Counted from the stretch's first letter, positions 9,786 through 20,340 are shown. The stretch: DNA of 64,000 nucleotides from an uncultured Bartonella sp. (GCF_945277285.1 NZ_CALYPR010000005.1:35456-99455); one strand, 5' to 3'. Translations and numbers: made by a program. The notes: a model not told the origin generated them from the letters alone.

Positions 9786-11687
9786 ATGTCGGAAGAAAAG
9801 AGGTCAGTCAATGGTGATGCACCGCTTTTGCAAGTCAAAGGCTTGAGTGTCGACTTTAAAACGGAAGATGGTGTTTTTCGCGCCGTGAAGTCGCTGGATT
9901 TTTCAGTGAATGCCGGTGAAACGCTGGCTATTGTCGGCGAAAGCGGTTCGGGAAAATCGGTCACTTCGCTTTCTATTATGCGGTTAATCGAATTTAGCGG
10001 CGGGAAGATTTCCCAAGGTGAGGTGCTTTTTAATGATAAAAGTGCTGTGCATGATCTCATTAGACTGAACCAGTCGCAAATGAATGGCGTGCGCGGCAAG
10101 AATATTGCCATGATCTTTCAGGAGCCGATGACATCGCTTAATCCGGTTTTCACCATTGGCGACCAGATTGGCGAGGCAATCCGTCTGCATCAGGGGGGCA
10201 CACATAAGGAAGTGCGGCAAGAAGCGCTTGCCATGCTTGAAAAAGTGCGTATTCCCGATGCCAAGGGTCTGCTTGACCGCCATCCGCACCAGCTTTCCGG
10301 CGGTATGCGCCAAAGGGTGATGATCGCCATGGCTTTGGCTTGCCGCCCGCAACTTCTTATTGCCGATGAGCCGACAACCGCGCTCGATGTGACTATTCAA
10401 GCGCAGATTTTGCGCCTTATCCGCATGTTGCAGGATGAGCTTGGCATGGGTGTTGTCTTTATTACCCATGATATGGGTGTGGTTGCCGAAGTGGCTGACC
10501 GCGTGCTTGTGATGCGTCGCGGTGACAAGATTGAAGAAGGCTCGTCGAACGATATTTTTAAAAATCCCAGAGAGCCCTATACACAGGCGCTTCTGGCGGC
10601 GGTTCCGCAATTGGGCGCATTGGCGCATGAAAAACTGCCGCGGCCATTCGATATTTACGAGAATGGTAAAAAGACGGTCGAAGCTCCCGCGCAGGATACA
10701 GTCAGGGAAGACGACGTTGTCCTTGATGTCCGAAAGCTTGTTACTCGTTATGATGTGAAAAAGAATTTTTTCGGCAAGGTAACAGGGCGTGTCCATGCCG
10801 CCGAGCAAGTGAGCTTTTCCATCAAGGCGGGCGAAACCCTGGCGCTTGTTGGCGAAAGCGGTTGCGGTAAATCGACCGTTGGCCGTACCATCATGCAGTT
10901 GACCGAACCACGTGGCGGAGAAATACTGCTTCACGGGCGCGATATTTTAAAAATGGGTGATGTCGAGCGCCACAAGATACGCCAGAACATTCAATATGTG
11001 TTTCAGGACCCCTTTGCCTCGCTTGACCCACGGTTGACGGTTGGCTTTTCTATTGCCGAGCCACTGTTGACCCATAAGATTGTTCCGTCAAACAAGGTTG
11101 ACGAACGTGTTCAGGAACTGCTTGAGGCTGTTGGTTTGTCACCGCACGTGGCGCGCCGTTATCCGCACGAATTTTCAGGTGGCCAGCGGCAAAGGTTATG
11201 TATTGCGCGTGCCTTGGCTTGTGGGCCGGAGCTTCTTATTGCCGACGAGGCTGTGGCCGCACTTGATGTTTCCATTCAGGCGCAGATTGTCAATCTGTTG
11301 ATGGATTTACAGAGAAAACTGGGGCTATCCTATCTTTTTATCAGTCATGATATGGCAGTGGTCGAGCGTATCAGCCACCGCGTCGCGGTGATGTATCTGG
11401 GCCAGATTGTCGAAATCGGGCCGCGTCAGGCTGTGTTCAATCACCCGCTTCACCCCTATACACAGCGTCTGCTTGCCGCTGTTCCGATAGCCGATCCGGC
11501 ACGCCGTTTCATAGAGCGGCCGCTCATTGAAGGGGAAGTGCCAAGTCCGGTGCGTGTGCCGGGTGATGAACCTCTGGTCGAACCGCTCATCGAAGTGGAG
11601 CCTGAACATTTTGTGGCCTGTCATCCGATTGGCATTTTTGAGAAAATTGAACAAGTGGGTCTATTGTTTAAAGGAGAGGCAAAGTGA
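9786..11687 (+). CDS. gsiA: Glutathione/peptide ABC importer, double ATPase subunit
   Basis: 633 residues with two complete ABC nucleotide-binding domains. Domain 1 has Walker [10 protein letters not shown], signature LSGGMRQR and Walker [13 protein letters not shown]. Domain 2 has [18 protein letters not shown] and [12 protein letters not shown], and each half ends with the oligopeptide-binding extension ([22 protein letters not shown]). Fusing the D and F subunits is typical of GsiA. The start at ATG 9786 is preferred over an upstream TTG. It overlaps the next gene by 4 bp. E. coli has iaaA-gsiABCD; here the same genes occur with iaaA last, which supports the assignment. Confidence 0.88.
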   Translation: MSEEKRSVNGDAPLLQVKGLSVDFKTEDGVFRAVKSLDFSVNAGETLAIVGESGSGKSVTSLSIMRLIEFSGGKISQGEVLFNDKSAVHDLIRLNQSQMNGVRGKNIAMIFQEPMTSLNPVFTIGDQIGEAIRLHQGGTHKEVRQEALAMLEKVRIPDAKGLLDRHPHQLSGGMRQRVMIAMALACRPQLLIADEPTTALDVTIQAQILRLIRMLQDELGMGVVFITHDMGVVAEVADRVLVMRRGDKIEEGSSNDIFKNPREPYTQALLAAVPQLGALAHEKLPRPFDIYENGKKTVEAPAQDTVREDDVVLDVRKLVTRYDVKKNFFGKVTGRVHAAEQVSFSIKAGETLALVGESGCGKSTVGRTIMQLTEPRGGEILLHGRDILKMGDVERHKIRQNIQYVFQDPFASLDPRLTVGFSIAEPLLTHKIVPSNKVDERVQELLEAVGLSPHVARRYPHEFSGGQRQRLCIARALACGPELLIADEAVAALDVSIQAQIVNLLMDLQRKLGLSYLFISHDMAVVERISHRVAVMYLGQIVEIGPRQAVFNHPLHPYTQRLLAAVPIADPARRFIERPLIEGEVPSPVRVPGDEPLVEPLIEVEPEHFVACHPIGIFEKIEQVGLLFKGEAK

Positions 11688-13213
11688 AGTTTTTTAACCG
11701 CTATCTTGCAGCCGGACTGTTTTCGGTTTTTGCGGCAATGCCAATGTGGGCAACAGCAAAACCGCTGTCGGTCGGCGTCGAATTCAACCTCACCAAGCTT
11801 GATCCCACCAATATTAACGATACATTGACAATGGCGGCCTTGCGCACGGTCTATCAAGGTCTTTTGGGGTTTGACAAGGATTTTAATATTGTGCCGCTTC
11901 TGGCCGAGCGTTATGAGGCGTCAAGCGATGCCAAGGAATTTACATTCTACCTACGCAAGGGGGTGAAGTTCCATGATGGCACAGATTTTAATGCTAGCGC
12001 TGTCAAATTTAATCTTGATCGTCTCACCAATCCGGAAAACAAGCTGTCACGGCGTGTTTTGGTGTCAATGGTAGATCATGTCGATGTGGTTGATGATTAT
12101 ACCATCAAAATTTATCTGAAAGAACCTTACGGGGCATTGCCTTCTTCGCTGGCCCACCCCGGCACCATGATGATTTCTCCTGAAGCAATCAAGAAATATG
12201 GCAAGGATATCGACCATAATCCGGTTGGCACAGGGCCATTCAAATTCAAAAGCTGGAGCGGCGATATTTTTGAAGTTACGCGAAACGACAATTATTGGGG
12301 CAAGGTTGCCGATGTTGACGGCGTTATTATTCGTTCGGTTCCTGAAAGTGGTGCCCGCTTTGCCATGTTGCAGGCCGGCGAATTGCAATATGTTCCCGAC
12401 TTTCCTTCCGAACTTGTGCAAATTGCCCAGAAAATCCCCACTCTTGATATCACTATTGCACCATCTATTTATGAATTCTACGCTTCGATGAATGTGATGA
12501 AAAAACCTTTTGATGACATCAGGGTGCGCAAAGCTCTGAATTATGCGGTCAATAAGGAAGCGTTCTGCAAGGTTGTGTTAAACGGTTATTGTGAACAGGC
12601 GACATCCTCCATTCCGCCACTGTTGCGCTTTTATACCAATGTCGGGCAATATGAATATAATCCTGAAAAAGCCAAACAGCTTCTTGCCGAAGCTGGTTTG
12701 GCAAATGGCTTCCAGACGGAAATCTTTTCCAGAAACAGCACTGCTGTCATTCGCGCTATGCAGTTTTTGCAACAGGAGCTTGCCAAGGTAAATGTCAAGG
12801 TAACGGTGACACCGCTTGAAGCCGGTGTCGAGGCTGATCGTGTATGGGGGGCGCAATCGCCGGAAAAATCGGATGTTCAGATGCTTTATAGCGGCTGGTC
12901 GGCATCAACCGGCGACGCCGATTACGGTTTGCGTCCGCTGCTTGCCAGCGAGAGTTTTCCGCCGAATATGTATAATACGTCCTATTATAAAAACGAGAAA
13001 GTCGATGCCGCTCTTGCCGATGGTTTGAAAACAGCCGATGACAGCAAACGCGCTGAGGCTTATGCTATTGTCCAAAAAATCGTTTTTGACGATGCACCGT
13101 GGATTTTTCTTGGCCAAAAGCAGAATATTTCGGCAAAAAGCAAGAAAGTTTCAGGCGTTTATATGTTGCCTGACGGCGGCTTTTCGCTGGATGGCGCCAA
13201 ATTTTCTGAATAA
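11684..13213 (+). CDS. gsiB: Periplasmic peptide-binding protein, copy 1 (GsiB/DppA family)
   Basis: 509 residues with a cleavable signal peptide (positively charged MKFFNRY, hydrophobic core, likely cleavage after ATA near residue 25). The mature part is a family 5 extracellular solute-binding protein: TFYLRKGVKFHDGTDFNA, DDYTIKIYLKEPYG, PVGTGPFKFKSW and VRKALNYAVNKEAF are all diagnostic. It binds peptides or glutathione in the periplasm and hands them to GsiC-GsiD. A second, roughly three-quarters identical copy follows 67 bp downstream, probably from a tandem duplication. Confidence 0.87.
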   Translation: MKFFNRYLAAGLFSVFAAMPMWATAKPLSVGVEFNLTKLDPTNINDTLTMAALRTVYQGLLGFDKDFNIVPLLAERYEASSDAKEFTFYLRKGVKFHDGTDFNASAVKFNLDRLTNPENKLSRRVLVSMVDHVDVVDDYTIKIYLKEPYGALPSSLAHPGTMMISPEAIKKYGKDIDHNPVGTGPFKFKSWSGDIFEVTRNDNYWGKVADVDGVIIRSVPESGARFAMLQAGELQYVPDFPSELVQIAQKIPTLDITIAPSIYEFYASMNVMKKPFDDIRVRKALNYAVNKEAFCKVVLNGYCEQATSSIPPLLRFYTNVGQYEYNPEKAKQLLAEAGLANGFQTEIFSRNSTAVIRAMQFLQQELAKVNVKVTVTPLEAGVEADRVWGAQSPEKSDVQMLYSGWSASTGDADYGLRPLLASESFPPNMYNTSYYKNEKVDAALADGLKTADDSKRAEAYAIVQKIVFDDAPWIFLGQKQNISAKSKKVSGVYMLPDGGFSLDGAKFSE

Positions 13214-13280
13214 TGGAAAAACACAGGTGGCGATAGAGGCGACACTTGAAACATGAAATGAATTGAAACAGATTGGAAAA

Positions 13281-14813
13281 ATGATGTTCACATTCAAACG
13301 ATTGCTTGCTGCGGGGCTTGTTTGTAGCACAATGTTGATGCCGACATGGGTGGAGGCCAAAACGTTGACCGTGGCTGTGCCGGTTAATCTGACCAAACTC
13401 GACCCGACCAATATCAATGATACATTGACCATGACATCGCTCAGAACGATCTATCAGGGACTTTTGGCGTTCGATAAGGATTTGAACATTGTACCCCTTC
13501 TGGCAGAACGCTATGAGGCCTCGAATGACGCCAAGGAATTTACTTTCTACTTAAGAAAGGGCGTCAAATTCCATGATGGTACCGATTTTAATGCCAAAGC
13601 GGTTAAGATCAATCTTGAACGCCTTGCCAATCCCGACAACAAATTGTCGCGTCGTGTGCTTGTTTCGATGCTTGACCATGTCGAGATCGTTGACGACTAT
13701 ACGGTCAAGGTTCATCTGAAAGAGCCTTATGGTGCTTTTGCCTCGTCCATTGCTCATACCGGCACGATGATGATTTCACCGGCAGCGCTGGAAAAATATG
13801 GCAAGGATATTGACCGCCACCCCGTTGGCACTGGCCCGTTTGTTTATAAAAACCGCACCAGTGATACACTGGAAGTGGTCAGAAACGAGCATTATTGGAA
13901 TGGCAAAGTCGGGGTTGACGGTGTCGTTATCCGTTCAGTGCCAGAAAGTGGGGCACGGTTTGCCATGTTGCAGGCGGGGGAAGTACAGTTTGTTCCCGAT
14001 TTTCCGCCGGAGCTTTTTCATGTTGCCGAAAAGATGCCCAACATTGTTGTCAGCAAAGAACCGTCAATTGCGGAATATTATGTCGCTATCAACACAATGA
14101 GAAAACCGTTTGACGATGTGCGGGTGCGTCAGGCCATGAACTATGCAGTGGACAAGGATGCTTTCTGCAAGGTTGTTATGAACGGTTTTTGTGAACCGGC
14201 AACATCGCCCATTCCGCCGCTTCTTAAATATTACACCAATGTCGGCCAATATAAGTATAACGTAGAAAAAGCCAAAGAGCTGTTAAAAGAGGCCGGCTAC
14301 CCGAACGGTTTTGATACCGAAATTTTCGGGAAAAACAGCACAATGGTCATTCGCGGGTTGCAATTTTTGCAACAGCAACTGGGGGCTGTCAATATCAAGG
14401 TGAGTGTCACACCGCTTGAGGCCGGTGTCGAGGCTGATCGTGTCTGGGGGGCAAGAACGCCGGAAGAATCGACTGTCAAAATGCAGTTTGGTGGCTGGTC
14501 TGCTTCCACAGGAGATGCCGATTATGGCTTGCGACCGCTTTTTGCCAGCGAAAGTTTTCCGCCCAATCTTTACAATGTCGCCTATTATAAAAATGACGAG
14601 GTTGACAAGGATTTGGCCGATGCTGTGAAGACAGCTGATGACAAGACCCGCGCCGCGCTTTATGCCAAGGCGCAAAAAATCATCTTTGCCGATGCTCCGT
14701 GGATTTTTCTCGGCCAGAACAACATTCTGTCAGGCAGAGCGAAAAACCTTCACGGTGTTGTTACGTTACCGGATGGCGGCTTTCTTTTGCAGGATGCCAA
14801 TTTTTCAGATTGA
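13281..14813 (+). CDS. gsiB: Periplasmic peptide-binding protein, copy 2 (GsiB/DppA family)
   Basis: 511 residues, collinear with copy 1 along its full length (same TFYLRKGVKFHDGTDFNA, DDYTVKVHLKEPYG, PVGTGPF and TPLEAGVEADRVWGA blocks). The signal peptide core is LLAAGLVCSTMLMPTW with predicted cleavage after VEA. Starts at ATG 13281 or 13284 are possible; a TTG at 13263 is less likely because GGA sits just before 13281. Differences concentrate in segments such as residues 225-245 and 440-460, so the two copies may bind different peptides. Both share one permease pair and ATPase. Confidence 0.87.
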   Translation: MMFTFKRLLAAGLVCSTMLMPTWVEAKTLTVAVPVNLTKLDPTNINDTLTMTSLRTIYQGLLAFDKDLNIVPLLAERYEASNDAKEFTFYLRKGVKFHDGTDFNAKAVKINLERLANPDNKLSRRVLVSMLDHVEIVDDYTVKVHLKEPYGAFASSIAHTGTMMISPAALEKYGKDIDRHPVGTGPFVYKNRTSDTLEVVRNEHYWNGKVGVDGVVIRSVPESGARFAMLQAGEVQFVPDFPPELFHVAEKMPNIVVSKEPSIAEYYVAINTMRKPFDDVRVRQAMNYAVDKDAFCKVVMNGFCEPATSPIPPLLKYYTNVGQYKYNVEKAKELLKEAGYPNGFDTEIFGKNSTMVIRGLQFLQQQLGAVNIKVSVTPLEAGVEADRVWGARTPEESTVKMQFGGWSASTGDADYGLRPLFASESFPPNLYNVAYYKNDEVDKDLADAVKTADDKTRAALYAKAQKIIFADAPWIFLGQNNILSGRAKNLHGVVTLPDGGFLLQDANFSD

Positions 14814-14872
14814 ACAGATAGGTTGAGTGGCGGCCAAAAGCCGCTGCCCGGCTGCGAGTTTCGGGATATTAA

Positions 14873-15793
14873 ATGTTTGCTTTTATTATCAAACGTCTCC
14901 TTTCCATCATACCGGTGATTTTTGTCATTTCACTGATTGTGTTCGGTTTTGTGCGGCTTTTGCCGGGGGATCCGGCCCGTCTTGCTGCCGGTGTCGATTC
15001 CGATGCCAAAACAGTCGAGGCTATGCGCTCGCAACTTGGTCTCGATAAACCGGTCTGGACACAATATGTGACCTTTGTGACAAATGCCGTCCATGGTGAT
15101 TTTGGCGAATCCTTGAAGACCCGCAAACCAGTTTCAACCGAAATTGGCGAACGTTTTATGCCAACTGTTTGGCTCACCGTTTTCTCGATGGTCTGGTCCA
15201 CTATATTGGGGCTTTTGATCGGTGTGTTTTCTGCCGTTAAAAGAGGCCGCTGGCAGGATTATACCGGTATGGTTGTGGCCGTTTCGGGCATTTCTTTTCC
15301 GGTTTTCTGGCTTGGCCTTTTGCTGATCAATCTGTTTTCTGTGCGTCTGGGCTGGTTGCCAACGGGTGGCTACGGCACAATCTGGCATTTTATTATGCCA
15401 TCATTTACCTTGGGTGTCGGGGTGGCAGCCATTATGGCGCGTTTTTCGCGTTCTGCTTTTATCGAAATCTCGCGTGAAGATTATATCCGCACCGCGCGTG
15501 CCAAGGGTGTGCCGGAACGGCTGGTGACATGGAAACATACGTTGCGCAACGCGCTTATTCCGGTCATTACTATGGTGGGCTTGCAATTCGGCTTTTTGCT
15601 GGGTGGTTCCATTGTTGTCGAAACAGTGTTTTCATGGCCGGGTTTGGGGCGGCTACTGATTGATTCGGTGTCCTACCGTGACTATCCGGTATTACAGGCT
15701 CTTATCCTGCTATTTTCGCTCGAATTCATCCTTATCAATCTATTGGTCGATGTCCTTTATGCTTTTGTAAATCCGGAGATTCGCTACTCATGA
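14873..15793 (+). CDS. gsiC: Peptide ABC importer permease, GsiC/DppB type
   Basis: 306 residues, six predicted membrane helices. The N-terminal [20 protein letters not shown] and the cytoplasmic EAA loop ([15 protein letters not shown] near residue 205, preceding the ATPase contact) are typical of the DppB family. The periplasmic region has the [11 protein letters not shown] motif found in these permeases. It overlaps gsiD by 4 bp (ATGA), indicating translational coupling. Together the two form the membrane channel of the importer. Confidence 0.88.
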   Translation: MFAFIIKRLLSIIPVIFVISLIVFGFVRLLPGDPARLAAGVDSDAKTVEAMRSQLGLDKPVWTQYVTFVTNAVHGDFGESLKTRKPVSTEIGERFMPTVWLTVFSMVWSTILGLLIGVFSAVKRGRWQDYTGMVVAVSGISFPVFWLGLLLINLFSVRLGWLPTGGYGTIWHFIMPSFTLGVGVAAIMARFSRSAFIEISREDYIRTARAKGVPERLVTWKHTLRNALIPVITMVGLQFGFLLGGSIVVETVFSWPGLGRLLIDSVSYRDYPVLQALILLFSLEFILINLLVDVLYAFVNPEIRYS

Positions 15794-16677
15794 GTGAGCA
15801 AACTTCATCCGATACACTTGTGGCCGAAGCCACACGCAAACCATTTGGTGAATTCTTGCGCCGGTTTTTGCGCCAGAAGGCTGCCATTGTTGCGCTCATT
15901 TTTCTGCTTTTGTTGATCGGTTCGGCCATTTTTGCCCCGCTCTTTATGACACTTGATCCCAATAATGCCGATTATAATGCCATTTTGCAGGGCTCGTCAT
16001 CATCACACTGGGCAGGAACAGATGAATATGGACGCGATATTTTTACCCGCATTATTTATGGCGGGCGCATTTCTTTGGCGGTCGGTTTTCTTTCTGTGAC
16101 GCTGGGTGGTTTGGTCGGAGTTTTTCTCGGCATTCTTGCCGGTTTTTATGGCGGCTTTCTCGATTCACTCATCATGCGCATTTCCGATGTGCTGTTTGCC
16201 TTTCCGGGCATTCTTCTTGCTATTGCCGTTATTGCCATTCTGGGGCCGGGCATTGATAATGTGATTTATGCGGTGGCGGTATTTTCGGTTCCGGTATTTG
16301 CGCGTCTGTCGCGCGGCACCACATTGTCGATGAAAAAAGCCGTCTATATTGATGCTGCCCGCGCTATTGGTGTTTCCGACCACATGATTGTGCTGCGCCA
16401 TTTATTGCCCGGCACATTGCCAAATGTGATTGTCTATTTTTCCATGCGTATCGGCACATCCATTCTAACGGCGGCAAGCCTGTCATTTATCGGCCTTGGT
16501 GCCCAGCCGCCGAGCTCGGAATGGGGGGCAATGCTGGCTGCGGGAAGAAGCTATATGGGGGTTGCCGATCACCTGACACTTTATCCCGGCATTGCAATTT
16601 TTGTCACCGTTCTTGCTTTCAATGTTTTTGGCGATGGTTTGCGTGATGCACTTGACCCGAAAATTGATGTCAACTGA
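15790..16677 (+). CDS. gsiD: Peptide ABC importer permease, GsiD/DppC type
   Basis: 295 residues. The charged N-terminus is followed by the OppC-N type helix ([21 protein letters not shown]), the [21 protein letters not shown] motif characteristic of DppC/OppC, and the EAA loop [23 protein letters not shown] near residues 190-215. It couples to GsiC through the ATGA overlap. The next gene, iaaA, begins 58 bp downstream on the same strand. Confidence 0.88.
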   Translation: MSEQTSSDTLVAEATRKPFGEFLRRFLRQKAAIVALIFLLLLIGSAIFAPLFMTLDPNNADYNAILQGSSSSHWAGTDEYGRDIFTRIIYGGRISLAVGFLSVTLGGLVGVFLGILAGFYGGFLDSLIMRISDVLFAFPGILLAIAVIAILGPGIDNVIYAVAVFSVPVFARLSRGTTLSMKKAVYIDAARAIGVSDHMIVLRHLLPGTLPNVIVYFSMRIGTSILTAASLSFIGLGAQPPSSEWGAMLAAGRSYMGVADHLTLYPGIAIFVTVLAFNVFGDGLRDALDPKIDVN

Positions 16678-16735
16678 TCGGCCAGAACGCTTGAATGATT
16701 GACATAGCTATAGATGTTTTTGAAAGGACTTTGAA

Positions 16736-17665
16736 ATGTCTTCTCCGGTAAAGCCGGTTATCGCCATTCATGGCGGAGCCGGTACAATGCGCTCGCAAGA
16801 TATGACAGAAGAAAAGGAAAAAGCCTATCGCCACGGGCTGCAACAGGCACTCGAGGCAGGGCGGGCGATATTGCTGGCAAATGGTTCGGCTCTTGATGCG
16901 GTTACCGCTTCAGTCATGGCACTGGAAGATGATCCGCTTTTTAACGCTGGGCGCGGTGCTGTTTATACCACCAAGCGCACACAGGAAATGGACGCGGCAA
17001 TCATGGACGGGCGCGACCGCAATGCCGGTGCCGTTGCCGGTATTTTTGGGCCGCGTCATCCCATTCTTGCTGCCCGCGCCGTGATGGAAAAAACCGAACA
17101 TGTGTTTCTTGCCGGCAATGGTGCTAACGAGTTCTGCCGTGACATTGGCCTAGAAATCAAGCCGGAAGAATGGTTTTATACCGAGCGGCGCATGAAAGCA
17201 CTTGAACAGGAAATGGAGCGGCGTCGCTTGGGCGGGGAAGAAAACGACCCGTCGCGTCGCCATGGCACTGTGGGTGCGGTTGCTGCCGATTGTTTTGGCC
17301 ATGTGGCTGCAGCCACCTCGACCGGCGGAATGACCGCCAAGTTTCCCGGCCGTGTCGGTGACAGCCCGGTGATAGGCGCCGGAACATGGGCAGATGATAA
17401 AACGTGTGCCGTCTCCGCCACCGGCCATGGTGAATATTTTATACGTTTTGCTGCCGCTCATGAAATTGATGCGCGTATTCGCTGGGGTAAAGAAACATTG
17501 ACCGAAGCGGCCAATTCGGTTGTCAAGGATCTGAAAAAGATTGGCGGCGAAGGCGGGCTTATTGCTGTCAATGCCAAGGGCGAGATTTGCCTGCCTTTCA
17601 ACAGCGAAGGTATGTATCGCGCATGGATGGGAAAAGACGGCGAAATCCATACCGCGATTTACTGA
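16736..17665 (+). CDS. iaaA: Isoaspartyl peptidase / plant-type L-asparaginase
   Basis: 309 residues of the Ntn-hydrolase asparaginase family. The opening AIHGGAGTM, the LNAG-R-like DDPLFNAGRGAV near 63-75 and the autocleavage site HGTVGAVA are present; Thr178 is the predicted nucleophile exposed by self-cleavage. The STGGMTAKFPGRVGDSP block forms the substrate pocket. The enzyme cleaves beta-aspartyl dipeptides and asparagine in the cytoplasm. It is in the gsi operon, as in E. coli where iaaA adjoins gsiABCD. The last 111 bp of this region recur at 24976-25086. Confidence 0.92.
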   Translation: MSSPVKPVIAIHGGAGTMRSQDMTEEKEKAYRHGLQQALEAGRAILLANGSALDAVTASVMALEDDPLFNAGRGAVYTTKRTQEMDAAIMDGRDRNAGAVAGIFGPRHPILAARAVMEKTEHVFLAGNGANEFCRDIGLEIKPEEWFYTERRMKALEQEMERRRLGGEENDPSRRHGTVGAVAADCFGHVAAATSTGGMTAKFPGRVGDSPVIGAGTWADDKTCAVSATGHGEYFIRFAAAHEIDARIRWGKETLTEAANSVVKDLKKIGGEGGLIAVNAKGEICLPFNSEGMYRAWMGKDGEIHTAIY

Positions 17666-17666
17666 T
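17556..17666 (+). repeat. Direct repeat copy 1: 3' end of iaaA
   Basis: 111 bp matching 24976-25086 in the same orientation, offset exactly 7420 bp. I count four mismatches. The two copies bracket the threonate/erythronate gene cluster, and both are followed by the same terminator hairpin. Confidence 0.9.
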
Positions 17667-17689
17667 CATTGATTTTTGTAATCAGCCAT

Positions 17690-17727
17690 TAAAACCGTGC
17701 TTTTATCTTGAAAGCACGGTTTTTTCT
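17690..17727 (+). terminator. Terminator of the gsi-iaaA operon
   Basis: AAAACCGTGCTTT and AAAGCACGGTTTT form a long stem with a short loop, followed by T residues on the plus strand. The other strand also ends in T, so it could act both ways. A near-identical hairpin lies at 25126-25165. Confidence 0.85.
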
Positions 17728-17906
17728 TGGTCTTCAACAGGCTCTTGTTCATTCGATGCGATCTTTCCTTTAAAGCGAGCTCTGTCATCCTTGCCTAATA
17801 GGTAGACCTTACCCCATTCCACCTCTCCCGGTTTTTCCAATTTATCCTGTGTAACAACTATTTTCTCGGGGGGTGGTAAAAAGCTGATGCACATAGTTAC
17901 AGGCAT
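17703..17906 (-). CDS. Small hypothetical ORF, doubtful
   Basis: A 67-residue frame on the minus strand, starting with MPVTMCISF and ending inside the loop of the iaaA terminator. TTAGGA lies six bases before the ATG. The composition (many Glu, Lys and Asp, a PPPEK segment) is protein-like, but I recognise no family and it is the only candidate in the gap. It could be the remnant of a gene lost when the neighbouring cluster was inserted. Confidence 0.25.
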   Translation of the reverse strand: MPVTMCISFLPPPEKIVVTQDKLEKPGEVEWGKVYLLGKDDRARFKGKIASNEQEPVEDQEKTVLSR

Positions 17907-18059
17907 AAAAAATCCTAACTTATCAAAGCTGATCACCAATGCCAGAAAAACAGCAATAAGCGACTAAGGCAGGATCGGGACATATCACCTGCCGGACAAA
18001 GCTAGGTTCAGCAAAAACAGCAATAGCCGGATAGTGCATTTCTTGCCCAGTATCGCGCT

Positions 18060-18122
18060 TGTTATCAAATATTAACAAAAATTGACGTAAAAATGTTATT
18101 TTTTGTTAAAATATGTTGAAAA
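18060..18122 (+). promoter_or_regulatory. Promoter and operator region of the threonate/erythronate operon
   Basis: TGTTA-N8-TAACA forms an inverted repeat at 18060-18077. It is followed by TTGACG (18082-18087), a TAAAAT hexamer near 18107, and further TGTTA/TGTTG half-sites. The placement upstream of ltnD and the repeated TGTT elements suggest the site used by the DeoR-type regulator encoded in the operon. Function is inferred. Confidence 0.4.
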
Positions 18123-18170
18123 ATGATAAATAGCGAGATAGCTTCAGTCAGGATTGAAAGGGAGGCATTA

Positions 18171-19070
18171 ATGCCCAGTAACTATAAAGTCTGTATTGTT
18201 GGTCTTGGATCCATGGGAATGGGGGTCGCTCGTTCGTGCCTTGCTGCGGGCCTCAAAACCTATGGCATTGATCTTGATCTCGAAAAATGCCGTTTATTGG
18301 AAAAAGCGGGTGCTGTCAGTGCCGGCGCAACTTGTGAAGATGCCGAAAATTTGGATGCGTTGGTGCTGCTTGTGGTCAATGCCAAACAGTGCAAAGCGGT
18401 TCTATTTAGTGAAAATGGTCTTGCCAAGCGTTTGAAGCAAGGTGCAGTTGTGATGGTTTCGTCGACAATATCGGCAGCAGATGCTAAAGAAATTGCAGCG
18501 GCACTTGAACAAAGTGGGCTTCTGGTTCTTGATGCTCCGGTTTCAGGTGGCGCGGCAAAAGCCAATACTGGCGATATTACCGTTATGGCGGCAGGCAAAG
18601 AACAAGCTTTTGACAGGTTACAGCCGGTTTTAAGTGCTGTGGCGGGAAAAGTTTATAATATCGGTGAGGAAATTGGCCTCGGTTCTACAGTCAAGATTAT
18701 CCATCAACTGCTTGCTGGTGTTCATATTGCCGCCGGTGCCGAAGCTATGGCACTTGCAGCGCGCGCCAATATTCCGCTTGATGTTATGTATGATGTCGTG
18801 ACCCATGCTGCGGGAAACAGCTGGATGTTCGAGAACCGAATGAAACATGTTGTTGACGGTGATTATACCGCCCAGTCGGCTGTTGATATTTTTGTAAAAG
18901 ATTTGCGCCTTGTTAGCGAGACCGGATTGGCATTGAATTTTCCCCTGCCGCTTGCAAGCACAGCCTATACAATGTTTGCCAACGCGTCGAATGCCGGCTT
19001 CGGCAAACTTGATGACTCTGCAGTTATCAAAACATTTTCCGGTGTGAAATTACCAGAAAAGGGTGCTTGA
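18171..19070 (+). CDS. ltnD: L-threonate dehydrogenase (beta-hydroxyacid dehydrogenase family)
   Basis: 299 residues from ATG 18171, which has GGGAGG just upstream; the in-frame ATG at 18123 lacks one. The Rossmann motif GLGSMGMG sits near residue 11 and the family signature DAPVSGGAAKANTGDITVMAAG near 121, with the catalytic Lys in GSTVKIIHQLLAG near 172. LtnD oxidises L-threonate to 2-oxo-tetronate with NAD. The neighbouring otnK, otnI, denD and otnC make this specific role much more likely than a general hydroxyisobutyrate dehydrogenase. It is the first gene of the operon. Confidence 0.88.
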   Translation: MPSNYKVCIVGLGSMGMGVARSCLAAGLKTYGIDLDLEKCRLLEKAGAVSAGATCEDAENLDALVLLVVNAKQCKAVLFSENGLAKRLKQGAVVMVSSTISAADAKEIAAALEQSGLLVLDAPVSGGAAKANTGDITVMAAGKEQAFDRLQPVLSAVAGKVYNIGEEIGLGSTVKIIHQLLAGVHIAAGAEAMALAARANIPLDVMYDVVTHAAGNSWMFENRMKHVVDGDYTAQSAVDIFVKDLRLVSETGLALNFPLPLASTAYTMFANASNAGFGKLDDSAVIKTFSGVKLPEKGA

Positions 19071-19071
19071 T

Positions 19072-20340
19072 ATGAAGCTTGGTGTTATCGCCGATGATTT
19101 TACCGGTGCAACAGATATTGCCGGTTTTCTGGTCAGTAATGGTTTAAAAACAGTCCAACTGAATGGTGTACCTTCTGGTGCACTTGATATTGACGCCGAT
19201 GCGGTTGTAATCAGCTTAAAAAGCCGGTCATGTGCACCACAAAAAGCAGTCGCCGATAGTCTTGCGGCATTGCGCTGGCTGCAAAGCCACCATTGCCAGC
19301 AGTTTTTCTTCAAATATTGCTCGACCTTTGACAGTACGCCAAAAGGTAATATCGGCCCCGTAACCGATGCGTTGCTTGCTGCTCTTCATGAAGATTTTAC
19401 TGTTATTTGCCCGGTTTTACCCGTCAATGGCCGCACGATCTACTGTGGCTATCTTTTCGTCAATGGTGTGCCTTTGAGTGAATCGGGTATGCGCCATCAT
19501 CCGGTAACGCCTATGACAGATTCCAATATTATGCGGGTCATGGAAGCACAATCCAGCGGGAAGGCCGGCAATATTTCCAGCGATGTCATCGACCGCGGTG
19601 TCGCGGCAGTAAAAATGGCCATGCAGCAATTGCGCCAGCAGGGTGTGCGTTACGCGGTGCTTGATTCATTGAATGAACGCCATATCGAAATACTTGGCAA
19701 AGCCGTTGCCGATATGAAGCTCGTTACAGGCGGTTCGGGGCTTGCTGATGGCATGGCACGGGCGTGGACCGATTTACATGGTGATGTCGCAATAGCCGAA
19801 GCGGCAGGTGCGCCCTGTGAAGGTGCTACAATTGTGCTTTCCGGCTCATGTTCGCAAATGACCAATGCTCAGGTTGAAAAATATAAGCATGAAGCACCTT
19901 CTTGGGCCATTGATGTGTCGCGTGCAGTCAATGACAAGGACTATTATTTAGACATTGTTGAATGGGTTTTGGCCAATAGCGATCAAAACTATGCGCCGCT
20001 TGTCTATGCAACCGTAAAGCCGGACGAATTAAAGGCAACACAAGCGCTCTTTGGTGCCGAACGTGCAAGTGCGGCAATCGAAACATTGTTTGCCACATTG
20101 GCAAAAACATTGGCAGACAAGGGCTATAGGCGCTTTATTGTTGCCGGTGGTGAAACATCGGGAGCAGTAACGCAGGCACTTAAAATCGACGGCTTTAAAA
20201 TCGGTCCACAAATAGCCCCCGGAGTTCCATGGGTGCGCGGCATCGGAAAGCCGCTTTCGCTCGCATTGAAATCAGGCAATTTCGGCAAAGAAGATTTCTT
20301 CTTTGCTGCCCAACAAATGAAGACCAGTAAAGGAAATTGA
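19072..20340 (+). CDS. otnK: 3-oxo-tetronate kinase (DUF1537 family)
   Basis: 422 residues. The N-terminal domain begins KLGVIADDFTGATD, with the KYCSTFDSTPKGNIGPV motif near residue 81, both diagnostic of the four-carbon acid sugar kinase family. The C-terminal nucleotide-binding domain has VLSGSCSQMTNAQV near 258 and the glycine-rich VAGGETSGAV near 355. It phosphorylates 3-oxo-tetronate to the 4-phosphate. The ATG at 19072 follows the ltnD stop by one base, so translation is likely coupled. Confidence 0.9.
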   Translation: MKLGVIADDFTGATDIAGFLVSNGLKTVQLNGVPSGALDIDADAVVISLKSRSCAPQKAVADSLAALRWLQSHHCQQFFFKYCSTFDSTPKGNIGPVTDALLAALHEDFTVICPVLPVNGRTIYCGYLFVNGVPLSESGMRHHPVTPMTDSNIMRVMEAQSSGKAGNISSDVIDRGVAAVKMAMQQLRQQGVRYAVLDSLNERHIEILGKAVADMKLVTGGSGLADGMARAWTDLHGDVAIAEAAGAPCEGATIVLSGSCSQMTNAQVEKYKHEAPSWAIDVSRAVNDKDYYLDIVEWVLANSDQNYAPLVYATVKPDELKATQALFGAERASAAIETLFATLAKTLADKGYRRFIVAGGETSGAVTQALKIDGFKIGPQIAPGVPWVRGIGKPLSLALKSGNFGKEDFFFAAQQMKTSKGN

